Of a stretch of DNA of 7,838 bases, positions 1 to 6,045 are shown piece by piece. The notes below the pieces were generated by a model that ran no database searches, was not told where the DNA came from, and worked only from the letters and a program-made list of their open reading frames with translations. Numbering within the stretch: position 1 is the first letter of the stretch; every line of letters begins with the position of its first letter. Location of the stretch: NCBI GenBank assembly GCA_947488635.1, contig CANLAY010000039.1:1-7838 (forward strand). Direction: 5' to 3'. The stretch is from Candidatus Nanopelagicaceae bacterium (GTDB taxonomy: Bacteria > Actinomycetota > Actinomycetes > Nanopelagicales > Nanopelagicaceae). Made by a program: the position numbers and the translations under genes.

Positions 1-1041
1 CCAGAAGCTGAGTTCTATGTTTTCGATAGCGTTCGCTTCAAGACTGGTATCAATGAGGCTTATCATGAGATTCAATCTTATGAAGGCGCTTGGAACACCG
101 GCGTTGAATACGATGCTGATGGCACACCAAACCGCGGATACCGCACTCGCATAAAGGGCGGATATTTCCCAGTTTCACCAACCGATCAATTCGCAGATCT
201 TCGCGATGAGATGGTTATGGAACTTGGTCGCGCCGGACTTCTAGTAGAGCGTTCACACCACGAAGTTGGTACCGCTGGACAAATGGAAATTAACTATCGC
301 TTCAGCGACATTCTGCAAGCTGGCGATGATGTAATGAAGTTCAAGTACATCATTCGTAACGTAGCTTGGGAAGGTGGCAAGACTGCAACCTTCATGCCAA
401 AGCCACTATTTGGTGACAATGGTTCCGGAATGCACGTTCACCAATCACTTTGGAAAGATGGCAAGCCACTGTTCTTCGGCGATGGCTACGGCGATCTTTC
501 AGATATGGCACGTTGGTATATCGGTGGCTTGCTAAAGCACGCTCCATCATTACTAGCGTTTACAAACCCAACTGTTAACTCTTACCGTCGCTTAGTTCCA
601 GGTTATGAAGCACCAGTTAACTTGGTTTACTCAGCTCGTAACCGTTCTGCTTGTATTCGTATCCCAATTACTGGCTCGAATCCAAAGGCAAAGCGCATTG
701 AGTTCCGTTGCCCAGATCCATCATCAAATCCATACCTAGCCTTCGCAGCAATGTTGATGGCTGGTCTCGATGGAATTCTAAATAAGATCGAACCACCTGC
801 TCCAGTTGATAAGGACCTCTACGAACTAGAAGGCGCCGAAGCTGCTGCAATTCCTCAGGTTCCGGGTTCACTTGGTGAAGTTCTTGATAGCCTCGAAAAA
901 GATCATGAGTTCCTCACCAAGGGCGGCGTATTCGCTGAAGATCTAATCGAAACTTGGATTGAATTCAAGCGTAAGAACGAAGTTGATTACGTTCGCTTGC
1001 GTCCACATCCAGCTGAGTTCGAACTTTATTTCGATCTCTAA
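1..1041 (+). CDS. glnA: Glutamine synthetase type I, 5'-truncated by window edge
   Basis: Makes glutamine from glutamate, ammonia and ATP in the cytoplasm; type I enzymes are dodecamers. The frame is open from base 1 to a TAA at 1039-1041, giving 346 visible residues. The first residues, PEAEF, match the family motif that carries two metal-binding glutamates (near residue 130), so roughly 127 N-terminal residues lie outside and the full protein would be close to the usual ~470. The ATP-site signature [18 protein letters not shown] is at 400-453, followed by the GYEAPV flap glutamate and the NRSACIRIP segment. The adenylylation loop is present, with Tyr at 820-822 in DKDLYELEG, but the usual two prolines after it are replaced. 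The C-terminus ([13 protein letters not shown]) is typical of actinobacterial GlnA. A strong terminator follows 15 bases later. Identification is certain; adenylylation control is inferred from the tyrosine. Confidence 0.97.
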   Translation, partial: PEAEFYVFDSVRFKTGINEAYHEIQSYEGAWNTGVEYDADGTPNRGYRTRIKGGYFPVSPTDQFADLRDEMVMELGRAGLLVERSHHEVGTAGQMEINYRFSDILQAGDDVMKFKYIIRNVAWEGGKTATFMPKPLFGDNGSGMHVHQSLWKDGKPLFFGDGYGDLSDMARWYIGGLLKHAPSLLAFTNPTVNSYRRLVPGYEAPVNLVYSARNRSACIRIPITGSNPKAKRIEFRCPDPSSNPYLAFAAMLMAGLDGILNKIEPPAPVDKDLYELEGAEAAAIPQVPGSLGEVLDSLEKDHEFLTKGGVFAEDLIETWIEFKRKNEVDYVRLRPHPAEFELYFDL

Positions 1042-1049
1042 ATCGAATT

Positions 1050-1111
1050 AACTATAAAAACCCCGTCAGAAATGGTGGGGTTTTTATTTGCCCAAGAACT
1101 AACTGACTTTC
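1050..1111 (+). repeat. Direct repeat copy A (terminator-containing)
   Basis: Aligned by eye with 1851-1913. The core (1061-1095 against 1862-1897) differs by two A/G or T/C transitions and one extra G. Similarity continues upstream (CTATA, then A-rich) and more weakly downstream, where about 10 of 16 bases agree. Overall about 51 of 63 positions match. The two copies bracket the AhpD-like gene. Confidence 0.75.
1056..1085. terminator. Bidirectional intrinsic terminator between glnA and the AhpD-like gene
   Basis: AAAAACCCCGTC pairs with GGTGGGGTTTTT around the 6-nt loop AGAAAT. The stem includes one G-U and one U-G wobble. A T-run follows on the plus strand and, by symmetry, on the minus strand, so it can end both the glnA transcript and the converging 1133-1693 gene. 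A closely related copy lies at 1862-1890. Confidence 0.9.
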
Positions 1112-1132
1112 AAGGCTTTAACTACAAAAGTT

Positions 1133-1693
1133 TCAAGGTATAAACGGACAGCTCTCTTCCTTTTCCACAAGGTCAAAAGCAAATATCATTTTTGCCATCC
1201 CGCATAAGACGGCCATTATGACTCCTAGTTCTACCAGTTGGCCATCTGTAAAATAAGGTTTTAAACGTGAGTGAAGAGACGCATCAATTCGGCCCTTTGG
1301 ATTAGTCAGCGCCATTTCATCTGCGAGTGCTAAAGCGGCCTTTTCGCTCGCCGTAAAAGGACCATTCTCGAAATTGGGTAAAGCATCAATCTGAATTTGT
1401 TTGATGCCAGCAAGCAGAGCAGCAGCGGTATTGTTCCGATTGCAGAAGGCGCATCCATGCAAATTTGCCAAACGTAATCTGACTAGCTCCAGAAGAGTAT
1501 TTGGTAGCGAACTTCCATAGAAAAGCTTTTTATAGAAATCATTTTGATACCAGTCATATAGAGCCGGCGCATGTCCCATGACTTCAACAAAAGTTGCGTC
1601 TTCATGCATCGCAATTGATCGATCAAATGCGGCTTGCATCGATACGTCAAGTTGGTCACGCGGAACTCTGCTTAAAAAAGTTTCAGGTTTCAT
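1133..1693 (-). CDS. AhpD/carboxymuconolactone decarboxylase-family protein
   Basis: A 186-residue all-helical protein of the carboxymuconolactone decarboxylase/AhpD superfamily. Many members reduce peroxides through a CxxC pair; others are decarboxylases or of unknown activity. The core reads LLELVRLRLAN then GCAFCNRNN: Glu69, Cys81 and Cys84 have the same spacing as Glu118, Cys130 and Cys133 of mycobacterial AhpD. The position of AhpD His137 is Asn88 here, so the proton relay is incomplete and peroxidase activity is not assured. There is no signal peptide. The ATG at 1691-1693 is preceded by GAAAGG with a 7-nt gap. The gene stands alone, converges on glnA, shares its bidirectional terminator, and sits between two copies of a terminator repeat, which suggests separate acquisition. 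The family call is firm; the substrate is unknown. Confidence 0.87.
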   Translation of the reverse strand: MKPETFLSRVPRDQLDVSMQAAFDRSIAMHEDATFVEVMGHAPALYDWYQNDFYKKLFYGSSLPNTLLELVRLRLANLHGCAFCNRNNTAAALLAGIKQIQIDALPNFENGPFTASEKAALALADEMALTNPKGRIDASLHSRLKPYFTDGQLVELGVIMAVLCGMAKMIFAFDLVEKEESCPFIP

Positions 1694-1700
1694 TACACAA

Positions 1701-1706
1701 CCTTTC
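1701..1706 (-). promoter_or_regulatory. Ribosome binding site of the AhpD-like gene
   Basis: GAAAGG on the minus strand lies 7 nt before the ATG at 1693. It supports that start and contrasts with several neighbours that have no Shine-Dalgarno sequence. Confidence 0.7.
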
Positions 1707-1720
1707 TAAAATCCCTCTTA

Positions 1721-1750
1721 ATCGTAAGGCTTGTCTCAAACATACATCAA
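1721..1750 (-). promoter_or_regulatory. Candidate promoter of the AhpD-like gene
   Basis: On the minus strand, TTGATG (1750-1745) is followed after 18 nt by TACGAT (1726-1721); each matches 4 of 6 consensus bases. Transcription would start near 1714, leaving a leader of about 20 nt that contains the GAAAGG site. Weak boxes, but spacing and position fit. Confidence 0.4.
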
Positions 1751-1861
1751 GACGAGATACTCGAAAAACGAAACAGCCCACAAGGCTTAATCAGCTTCCC
1801 AATGAAAATATCTCTCTTGGGCCTAAGTTCTCGGTAAGACTAGTGCAGCTACCTATAGAGA

Positions 1862-1890
1862 CCCCGTCAGAGATGGCGGGGGTTTTTATT
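1862..1890 (+). terminator. Intrinsic terminator without an obvious upstream gene
   Basis: CCCCGTC (1862-1868), loop AGAGAT, GGCGGGG (1875-1881), then G and TTTTTATT. The 7-bp stem has one U-G wobble. The T-run occurs only on the plus strand, yet no plus-strand gene lies between glnA's own terminator and this one. It may insulate the gene at 1918 from read-through or end a short RNA. Confidence 0.8.
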
Positions 1891-1905
1891 TGCCCAAAAG
1901 TTCAC

Positions 1906-1911
1906 TAAGTT
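1906..1911 (+). promoter_or_regulatory. Candidate -10 element for a leaderless phosphoribosyltransferase mRNA
   Basis: TAAGTT occupies exactly -12 to -7 relative to the A of the ATG at 1918. No Shine-Dalgarno sequence is visible upstream, and a terminator ends only about 28 bases before the start, so transcription must begin very near the start codon. The hexamer itself is only a partial match to TATAAT. Confidence 0.5.
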
Positions 1912-1917
1912 TCGCTC

Positions 1918-2397
1918 ATGGGTGATGAACGTGAGAGACTTGATTATCAAACCTTTGGCATCGCCGTGCGCGAACTCGCACAATCGATAGCCGATAGTGG
2001 CTATCAGCCAGATATTGTCCTTTCAATTGCTCGCGGTGGCCTTTTATTGGGTGGCGCACTTGGCTATGCACTTAACGTAAAGAACACTTTCACCATGAGC
2101 GTTGAGTTCTATACCGGCGTGAATGAACGATTAGCGATGCCGGTCGTGCTCCCCCCAGTTCCTAACAAGATTGATTTAACGGGCTTGAAAGTACTGGTCG
2201 CAGATGATGTTGCCGATACCGGTAAAACCTTGAAATTAGTACGCGAATTCTGTGGCGATTACGTAGCAGAGGTTCGAAGCGCTGTTCTCTACGAGAAATC
2301 TCATAGTATTGAAAAACCTGACTACACCTGGCGTCATACTGATTTATGGATCGAATTTCCCTGGTCGGTAGAACCACCAGTCACTACCAAGAGTTAA
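1918..2397 (+). CDS. Purine-type phosphoribosyltransferase (Gpt-like)
   Basis: A 159-residue type I phosphoribosyltransferase. These transfer ribose-5-phosphate from PRPP to a base, here probably a purine such as xanthine, guanine or hypoxanthine, in cytoplasmic salvage. SIARGGLLLG (36-45) is the pyrophosphate-binding loop, and VLVADDVADTGKTL (92-105) is the PRPP-binding motif with its paired aspartates. LWIEFPWS near the C-terminus resembles WIEQPWD of E. coli Gpt, the reason for favouring purine over pyrimidine specificity. The length is close to Gpt. The chosen ATG gives an N-terminus consistent with the family and sits at the leaderless distance from TAAGTT. nhaA follows after 29 bases on the same strand. 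An NCS1 nucleobase permease lies beyond nhaA on the other strand and could supply its substrate, though this link is inference. The family is certain; the base is not. Confidence 0.88.
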   Translation: MGDERERLDYQTFGIAVRELAQSIADSGYQPDIVLSIARGGLLLGGALGYALNVKNTFTMSVEFYTGVNERLAMPVVLPPVPNKIDLTGLKVLVADDVADTGKTLKLVREFCGDYVAEVRSAVLYEKSHSIEKPDYTWRHTDLWIEFPWSVEPPVTTKS

Positions 2398-2414
2398 CAA
2401 CCCCGTTCACAAGT

Positions 2415-2420
2415 TAGGAT
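2415..2420 (+). promoter_or_regulatory. Candidate -10 element for a leaderless nhaA mRNA
   Basis: TAGGAT lies at -12 to -7 relative to the nhaA ATG at 2427. TTAACA (2394-2399) could serve as a -35 box, with a short 15-nt spacer. A partial purine-rich stretch (GGATTGGG) precedes the ATG, so conventional initiation within a longer transcript from 1918 is the alternative. Confidence 0.45.
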
Positions 2421-2426
2421 TGGGAT

Positions 2427-3428
2427 ATGCGCCGCCGAATTTCATCACAACTACGTAGGTTCTTTGCCTTAGAGAGTGCTGGTGGAATATTTCTAGTTTT
2501 AGCGGCTCTGATTGCACTGGTTATTGCTAATTCCCCAGCTTCTGATGATTTCAATCAAGCAGTAGAACCTTTTCATAGCTTGATAAATGAAGGCCTAATG
2601 GCGATCTTCTTTTTCATGGTGGGCTTGGAAATCCGTAATGAGATTCGCCATGGGGAGATGCGTAACCCAAATAACGCCGCACTTCCGATCTTTGCAGCCA
2701 TTGGTGGCATGTTAATACCTGCACTTATTTATACGTTTTTCAATCATGGTGGGCCAGGACAATCAGGTTGGGCGGTGCCGATGCCGACCGATATCGCACT
2801 AGCAATTGGCGCTCTCGCTCTGCTCGGTTCGCGCATCGATACTTCACTAAAAATATTTCTGCTTACTTTGGCTATCGCAGATGACCTCTTCTCCATCATT
2901 ATCTTGGGCATCTTCTACTCTTCAGGGCTATCACCCATAAAGATCTTCTCAACAGTTGGCGTAGTAGCGATTGCGCTGTTAATGCCTGAGATCAAACAAC
3001 TGCCGACTAAACGTATGATCGAGATTCTGCATCCCTGGACTGCATTTCTCATAATTCCGCTGTTCGCACTTACAAATATTGGAATCGAAATTAATTGGAG
3101 TTCAGTTGCTCAAACTCTAAGCGGACCAGTAGCCGGCGGAATAATCCTAGGCCGAGTCGTTGGAAAGATTGTCGGTATAACTCTTTTCGCTTGGATTGCT
3201 GTAAAAATCGGTTTCGCGAGAAAACCTGACTCACTCTCCTTCGCCGAGATTGCCGGTGCTGGCGCACTTGCTGGAATGGGTCTAACCGTTTCGCTATTTC
3301 TTGCCGAGCTCGCAATTAGCGATCAGGCAGTGATTGCTGAAATCAAACTGGGCTTAGTTGCAGCAGCGCTAATTTCGGCCATCCTTGGAATTTTGCTGCT
3401 GCGAAAATATTCTAAAGCTCAGGACTAA
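2427..3428 (+). CDS. nhaA: Na+/H+ antiporter NhaA
   Basis: An inner-membrane antiporter exporting Na+ (or Li+) in exchange for protons, used for pH and sodium homeostasis. It has 333 residues, shorter than the 388 of E. coli NhaA, but family motifs run in order: LMAIFFFMVGLEIRNEI (57-73); GWAVPMPTDIALAIGAL (114-130), with Thr121-Asp122 matching Thr132-Asp133 of the E. coli unwound helix; LTLAIADDL (146-154), with Asp152-Asp153 matching the ion-binding Asp163-Asp164; HPWTAFLIIPLFA (202-214); and VGKIVGI (245-251), with Lys247 matching Lys300. GALAGMGLTVSLFLAELAI corresponds to the late helix GIGFTMSIFIA. All residues known to be essential are present, so activity is expected. It follows the phosphoribosyltransferase by 29 bases. 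Its TAA overlaps the TAG of the converging permease by three bases, leaving no room for a dedicated terminator. Confidence 0.96.
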   Translation: MRRRISSQLRRFFALESAGGIFLVLAALIALVIANSPASDDFNQAVEPFHSLINEGLMAIFFFMVGLEIRNEIRHGEMRNPNNAALPIFAAIGGMLIPALIYTFFNHGGPGQSGWAVPMPTDIALAIGALALLGSRIDTSLKIFLLTLAIADDLFSIIILGIFYSSGLSPIKIFSTVGVVAIALLMPEIKQLPTKRMIEILHPWTAFLIIPLFALTNIGIEINWSSVAQTLSGPVAGGIILGRVVGKIVGITLFAWIAVKIGFARKPDSLSFAEIAGAGALAGMGLTVSLFLAELAISDQAVIAEIKLGLVAAALISAILGILLLRKYSKAQD

Positions 3429-4837
3429 TCTGCTTCTTGCAGTTTTATTCGGGCTCTGCCCAACAATAGATAGCCGAAGAAACCAATTAACAACGCAAAG
3501 ATGACACCAACATTGGCATATGCCCACTGACCCTCTTTGCCACCAATGGCGCCCATAAAGTATCCCTGCCAACTCAGCCAACTGGCGAAAGTATTTGTGA
3601 CAAATCCCCATCCAACAATTGAGCCAATCGCAACCAAAGCAATAGCAACTGGATTTACTCGACCATAGCGACCTGTTTCCGAGAATAAATCCGCTTCTAC
3701 ATAATCCCGCTTACGTAAAACCACATCTGCTACAAATATCGAAGACCAAACAGCCACCGGAACACCCAGCGTGATTAGAAAACCCTGGAACGGAGCGAAG
3801 AAATCAGTAGCAAACCAAACAATGTAGATGGTTCCAATTAACATGATGGTGCCGTCAATAGCTGCAGCAACTGGGCGCTTTACCTTCACTCCAATAGAGA
3901 TCAGGGTTAAGCCGGATGAATAAAGATCAAGGATCGCGCCGCCAACTAACCCAAGAATTGCAACGAGTGCAAATGGGATCAGGAACCAAGTTGGTAGCAA
4001 CTGAGTAAGAGCCCCAATTGGGTCCATGGCAATTGCATCACTTAACTCTTTGCTGCTACCGGAAAGTGCACTTCCGTAGATGACCAACACAATCGGGACA
4101 ATAGATGCTCCTAACACAGTCCAACCGAAAACTGACTTACTTGAAACGCTACGCGGTAGATAACGCGAATAATCAGCTGCGCTATTTACCCAGCCAAGGC
4201 CAATACCAGTGATGGCAAAGATTATTGCTCCAATGAGTCCTGCTGTGCTTCCGGCCTTTATCGCAAATACTGAATTCCAATTAACTTCATCTAGCGTCAA
4301 GACAATATAAGCAACTGTTGCTACAACAGTAATTCCGGTAATCCAACGCTGTAACTTCATGATTACTGGATGACCCAATACGCCACCGAAAATGGTGAGC
4401 GAGGCTGCAATTAAAAAGCCAAGAACTAGAGCAATATTGCGATCAAGAGAAGTAGCTCTTTCTAAAACTGTGCCAGTTGCTAACGTAGCAAGTGAGACCA
4501 AAACGGTTTCCCAGCCCACAAAAACGAAGTAAGAAAGTAACCCTGGCAATAAGTTGCCCTTAACACCAAAAGCGGCGCGTGAGAGAGTCATGGTTGGCGC
4601 ACTAGAACGCTTACCTGCCAGCGAGCTAACGCCAACTAACGCGAAGGAACCCATGGTGCCAATAACTGCAGCGATGGTTGCTTGCCAGAAAGAAATTCTG
4701 AAACCTAGAAAGAATGCTCCATAAGACAGGGCCAGCAACGAAACATTAGCGCCTGCCCAAGGCCAGAAGAGATCACGCGCTTTTCCGCGGCGCTCAGATT
4801 CGCCGATGAAATTAATGTCATTTAACTCAGGTTTCAT
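3425..4837 (-). CDS. NCS1-family nucleobase (cytosine/purine) permease
   Basis: A 470-residue membrane protein with about twelve hydrophobic segments, a typical length for the NCS1 family, which imports cytosine, purines, allantoin, hydantoins or thiamine precursors with Na+ or H+. Visible signatures are ERRGKARDLFWPWAGANVS at residues 15-33, a helix-breaking PTMTLSRAAFGVKGN at 81-95, VGWETVLV around 107-114, and ADYSRYLPR in mid-protein. Bulk hydrophobicity and spacing are intact. The substrate cannot be read from the sequence; the Gpt-like enzyme nearby favours a purine or related base. It is last in the minus-strand cluster, 9 bases after copC. It lacks a Shine-Dalgarno sequence, but TAGAAT sits exactly at -12 to -7, so it may also have its own leaderless transcript. 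Its last codons overlap the end of nhaA on the opposite strand. Confidence 0.88.
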   Translation of the reverse strand: MKPELNDINFIGESERRGKARDLFWPWAGANVSLLALSYGAFFLGFRISFWQATIAAVIGTMGSFALVGVSSLAGKRSSAPTMTLSRAAFGVKGNLLPGLLSYFVFVGWETVLVSLATLATGTVLERATSLDRNIALVLGFLIAASLTIFGGVLGHPVIMKLQRWITGITVVATVAYIVLTLDEVNWNSVFAIKAGSTAGLIGAIIFAITGIGLGWVNSAADYSRYLPRSVSSKSVFGWTVLGASIVPIVLVIYGSALSGSSKELSDAIAMDPIGALTQLLPTWFLIPFALVAILGLVGGAILDLYSSGLTLISIGVKVKRPVAAAIDGTIMLIGTIYIVWFATDFFAPFQGFLITLGVPVAVWSSIFVADVVLRKRDYVEADLFSETGRYGRVNPVAIALVAIGSIVGWGFVTNTFASWLSWQGYFMGAIGGKEGQWAYANVGVIFALLIGFFGYLLLGRARIKLQEAD

Positions 4838-4843
4838 GCCGTA

Positions 4844-4849
4844 ATTCTA
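4844..4849 (-). promoter_or_regulatory. Candidate -10 element for a leaderless permease mRNA, overlapping the copC stop
   Basis: TAGAAT on the minus strand (4849 to 4844) is at -12 to -7 from the permease ATG and matches 5 of 6 TATAAT bases. Its first three bases are the copC stop codon. No Shine-Dalgarno sequence is seen in the 9-nt gap or the preceding 20 nt. No good -35 box is visible at 16-18 nt. Confidence 0.5.
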
Positions 4850-5215
4850 ACTTATTGAGAACTTGTACTGCGCACTCAAAATATGACCGTCTGCTGATGC
4901 GATTCGATATTTAACAAGGTATTTTCCTGATTTAAGAGTTCCAATGAATTCAACACGTGCTATAGCTTTTTTAATTACGATTTTAGAGGTCTCAATCTTC
5001 TTAGTTTTTGAATCTAGGATGACAATTGAGTTAGCGTTCATACTCTTTAGGGTAATTATCCCTTCGCCAAATTCCAACTGCACATACTGTGGCGCTTTAG
5101 TTAAGGTTGAATTCGCGACTGGAAAGCTCTTCACTAATTCAGCATGAGCTACTGCGCTTTGAGTCCCGCTAAATGTGAGTCCTACTGCAAGCAGTAGGAC
5201 CCTTACTCTGCGCAT
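4847..5215 (-). CDS. copC: CopC-family exported copper-binding protein
   Basis: A small secreted or cell-surface copper-binding protein of 122 residues. Numbering from this ATG, it has a basic start (MRRVR), a hydrophobic stretch, and a signal-peptidase site AVA/HAELVKS. Cleavage would expose His24 as the new N-terminus, the key Cu(II) ligand in CopC proteins. The matching Asp-x-His is DGH at 109-111 (SADGHILSAQYKF), so the Cu(II) site looks complete. A methionine-rich Cu(I) site is not seen. The SFPVANSTL and VQLEFGEGI segments are typical of the beta-barrel fold. No CopD partner follows; the next gene is an NCS1 permease. A TTG codon one triplet upstream is in frame, but the ATG at 5213-5215 is preferred because it forms a TGATG overlap with the dehydrogenase stop, implying translational coupling. 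A strong RNA hairpin lies within the signal-peptide codons. Confidence 0.88.
   Translation of the reverse strand: MRRVRVLLLAVGLTFSGTQSAVAHAELVKSFPVANSTLTKAPQYVQLEFGEGIITLKSMNANSIVILDSKTKKIETSKIVIKKAIARVEFIGTLKSGKYLVKYRIASADGHILSAQYKFSIS
5177..5202 (-). other. Strong CUUG-capped hairpin just inside the copC coding region
   Basis: 5179-5200 is a perfect 22-nt inverted repeat with arms GTCCTACTGC and GCAGTAGGAC meeting directly. As copC mRNA it forms a 9-bp stem closed by G(CUUG)C, a known stable tetraloop. One G-U and one G-C pair extend it outward to 5177-5202. It begins 12-16 nt after the copC ATG and encodes part of the signal-peptide core (VLLLAVG). It has no T-run, so it is not a standard terminator. 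Confidence 0.75.
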
Positions 5216-6045
5216 CAATCTAAGAAGAAATCAAGCAGGAAATCTTTAGTACCCGGTACTACCGAATACTTCTCAAGATCTGTAATTCCTTCGGATGCCA
5301 AGAGTTCGTCATCAACGAAGAAATTACCTGTGCAGCCCTTAGATTCGCGATTTAAAATAATGTAAGCCGCATCTGCCAGAATTTCAGGGGTACGGCAAGC
5401 AGCGGTATCAACACCAGGAATCATTTGTAGTGCAGCGGTATCAATTGCAGTCCGTGGCCACAACGCATTTACCGCAATGCCTTCTTTGCGGAATTCCTCA
5501 GACATTCCTAGCACGCACATGCTCATGCCGTACTTAGCCATGGTGTAAGCAACGTGATGTTGGAACCACTTTGCTTTCATGGAAAGTGGCGGCGATAGCG
5601 TCAAAATGTGTGGGTTTCGGCCTGCTCTAGCTGACTCTCGAAGATGAGGAATAGCAGCCTGCGAAGTTAAAAATGTGCCGCGCACGTTCACATCAAACAT
5701 CAGGTCAAATCTTTTAGCTGGAGTTGCCTCAGTTTTAGTTAAATTAATTGCGCTGGCATTGTTGATCAAAATATCAATGCCACCAAACTCTGCAGCCGCT
5801 TTAGCAATGGAACCTTCAATCTGGGCTTCATCACGTAGATCGCATTGAATTGGAAGCGCAACTCCCCCAACTGCCTCGATCTCTGCGGCAGCAGAATAAA
5901 TTGTGCCGGGTAGCTTGGGATTAACTTCAACAGTCTTGGCTGCAATTGCAATTAATGCACCATCACGGGCTGCTTTCAAAGCTATTGCTAAACCGATTCC
6001 ACGGGATCCGCCAGTGATAAAGATTCTCTTTCCGGCCAGTGACAT
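5215..6045 (-). CDS. Short-chain dehydrogenase/reductase, HSDL2-like
   Basis: A 276-residue classical-fold SDR, probably NADP(H)-dependent, whose sequence closely resembles the SDR domain of hydroxysteroid dehydrogenase-like 2 (HSDL2), a family associated with lipid metabolism. Landmarks: cofactor loop TGGSRGIG (11-18); AAKTVEVNPKLPGTIYSAA (35-53), characteristic of this subgroup; NNAS (95-98); catalytic Asn120 in DVNVRGTF; Ser151 in LTLSPPLSM; and Tyr167/Lys171 in YTMAK. The following MSMCVLGMSEEF and AVNALWPRTAIDTAA also match the subgroup. The catalytic tetrad is complete. There is no C-terminal SCP2 sterol-carrier domain as in animal HSDL2. The ATG is chosen because it overlaps the upstream stop as TAATG and has AAAGG 6 nt before it. 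It is the second gene of the cluster after the isomerase-like protein, which supports a role in acyl-CoA or lipid conversion; the substrate is unknown. Confidence 0.9.
   Translation of the reverse strand: MSLAGKRIFITGGSRGIGLAIALKAARDGALIAIAAKTVEVNPKLPGTIYSAAAEIEAVGGVALPIQCDLRDEAQIEGSIAKAAAEFGGIDILINNASAINLTKTEATPAKRFDLMFDVNVRGTFLTSQAAIPHLRESARAGRNPHILTLSPPLSMKAKWFQHHVAYTMAKYGMSMCVLGMSEEFRKEGIAVNALWPRTAIDTAALQMIPGVDTAACRTPEILADAAYIILNRESKGCTGNFFVDDELLASEGITDLEKYSVVPGTKDFLLDFFLD

Larger units (their letters stand above)
1694..1850. other. Intergenic stretch with no convincing gene
   Basis: It holds the 5' signals of the AhpD-like gene. On the plus strand there is a possible weak promoter (TTGTCT 1731-1736, GATACT 1756-1761, 19-nt spacer) and a small CCCAA/TTGGG inverted repeat near 1798-1821. 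No tRNA-like fold or convincing peptide was seen. A short plus-strand RNA ending at the terminator at 1862-1890 is possible but unproven. Confidence 0.4.
1851..1913 (+). repeat. Direct repeat copy B (terminator-containing)
   Basis: Partner of 1050-1111, offset by 801-802 bases. Its right end runs into the proposed -10 element of the phosphoribosyltransferase gene (1906-1911). Copy A has the related ACTGACTTTC at the equivalent place, where copy B has ACTAAGTTTC. Confidence 0.75.

Noticed and set aside
1751..1890. tRNA or known structured RNA in the gap before the phosphoribosyltransferase
   Set aside because: No cloverleaf, T-loop or riboswitch-like core can be laid out; only a small CCCAA/TTGGG pairing and the terminator are visible.
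1594..1908. 104-codon plus-strand open frame
   Set aside because: It starts antisense inside the AhpD-like gene, runs through a terminator hairpin, has no ribosome binding site, and its product resembles no family I know.
1050..1913. Insertion sequence or transposon
   Set aside because: The flanking repeats are direct, not inverted; no transposase or integrase is present, and no target-site duplication is recognisable.
3430..3449. CTGC-TTCTT-GCAG followed by TTTTATT after the nhaA stop as a terminator
   Set aside because: The stem is only 4 bp and lies inside the permease coding end; too weak to call, though it may give partial termination.
5216..5218. TTG as the copC start
   Set aside because: The adjacent in-frame ATG overlaps the upstream stop as TGATG, a common coupling arrangement, and TTG adds nothing but one residue.
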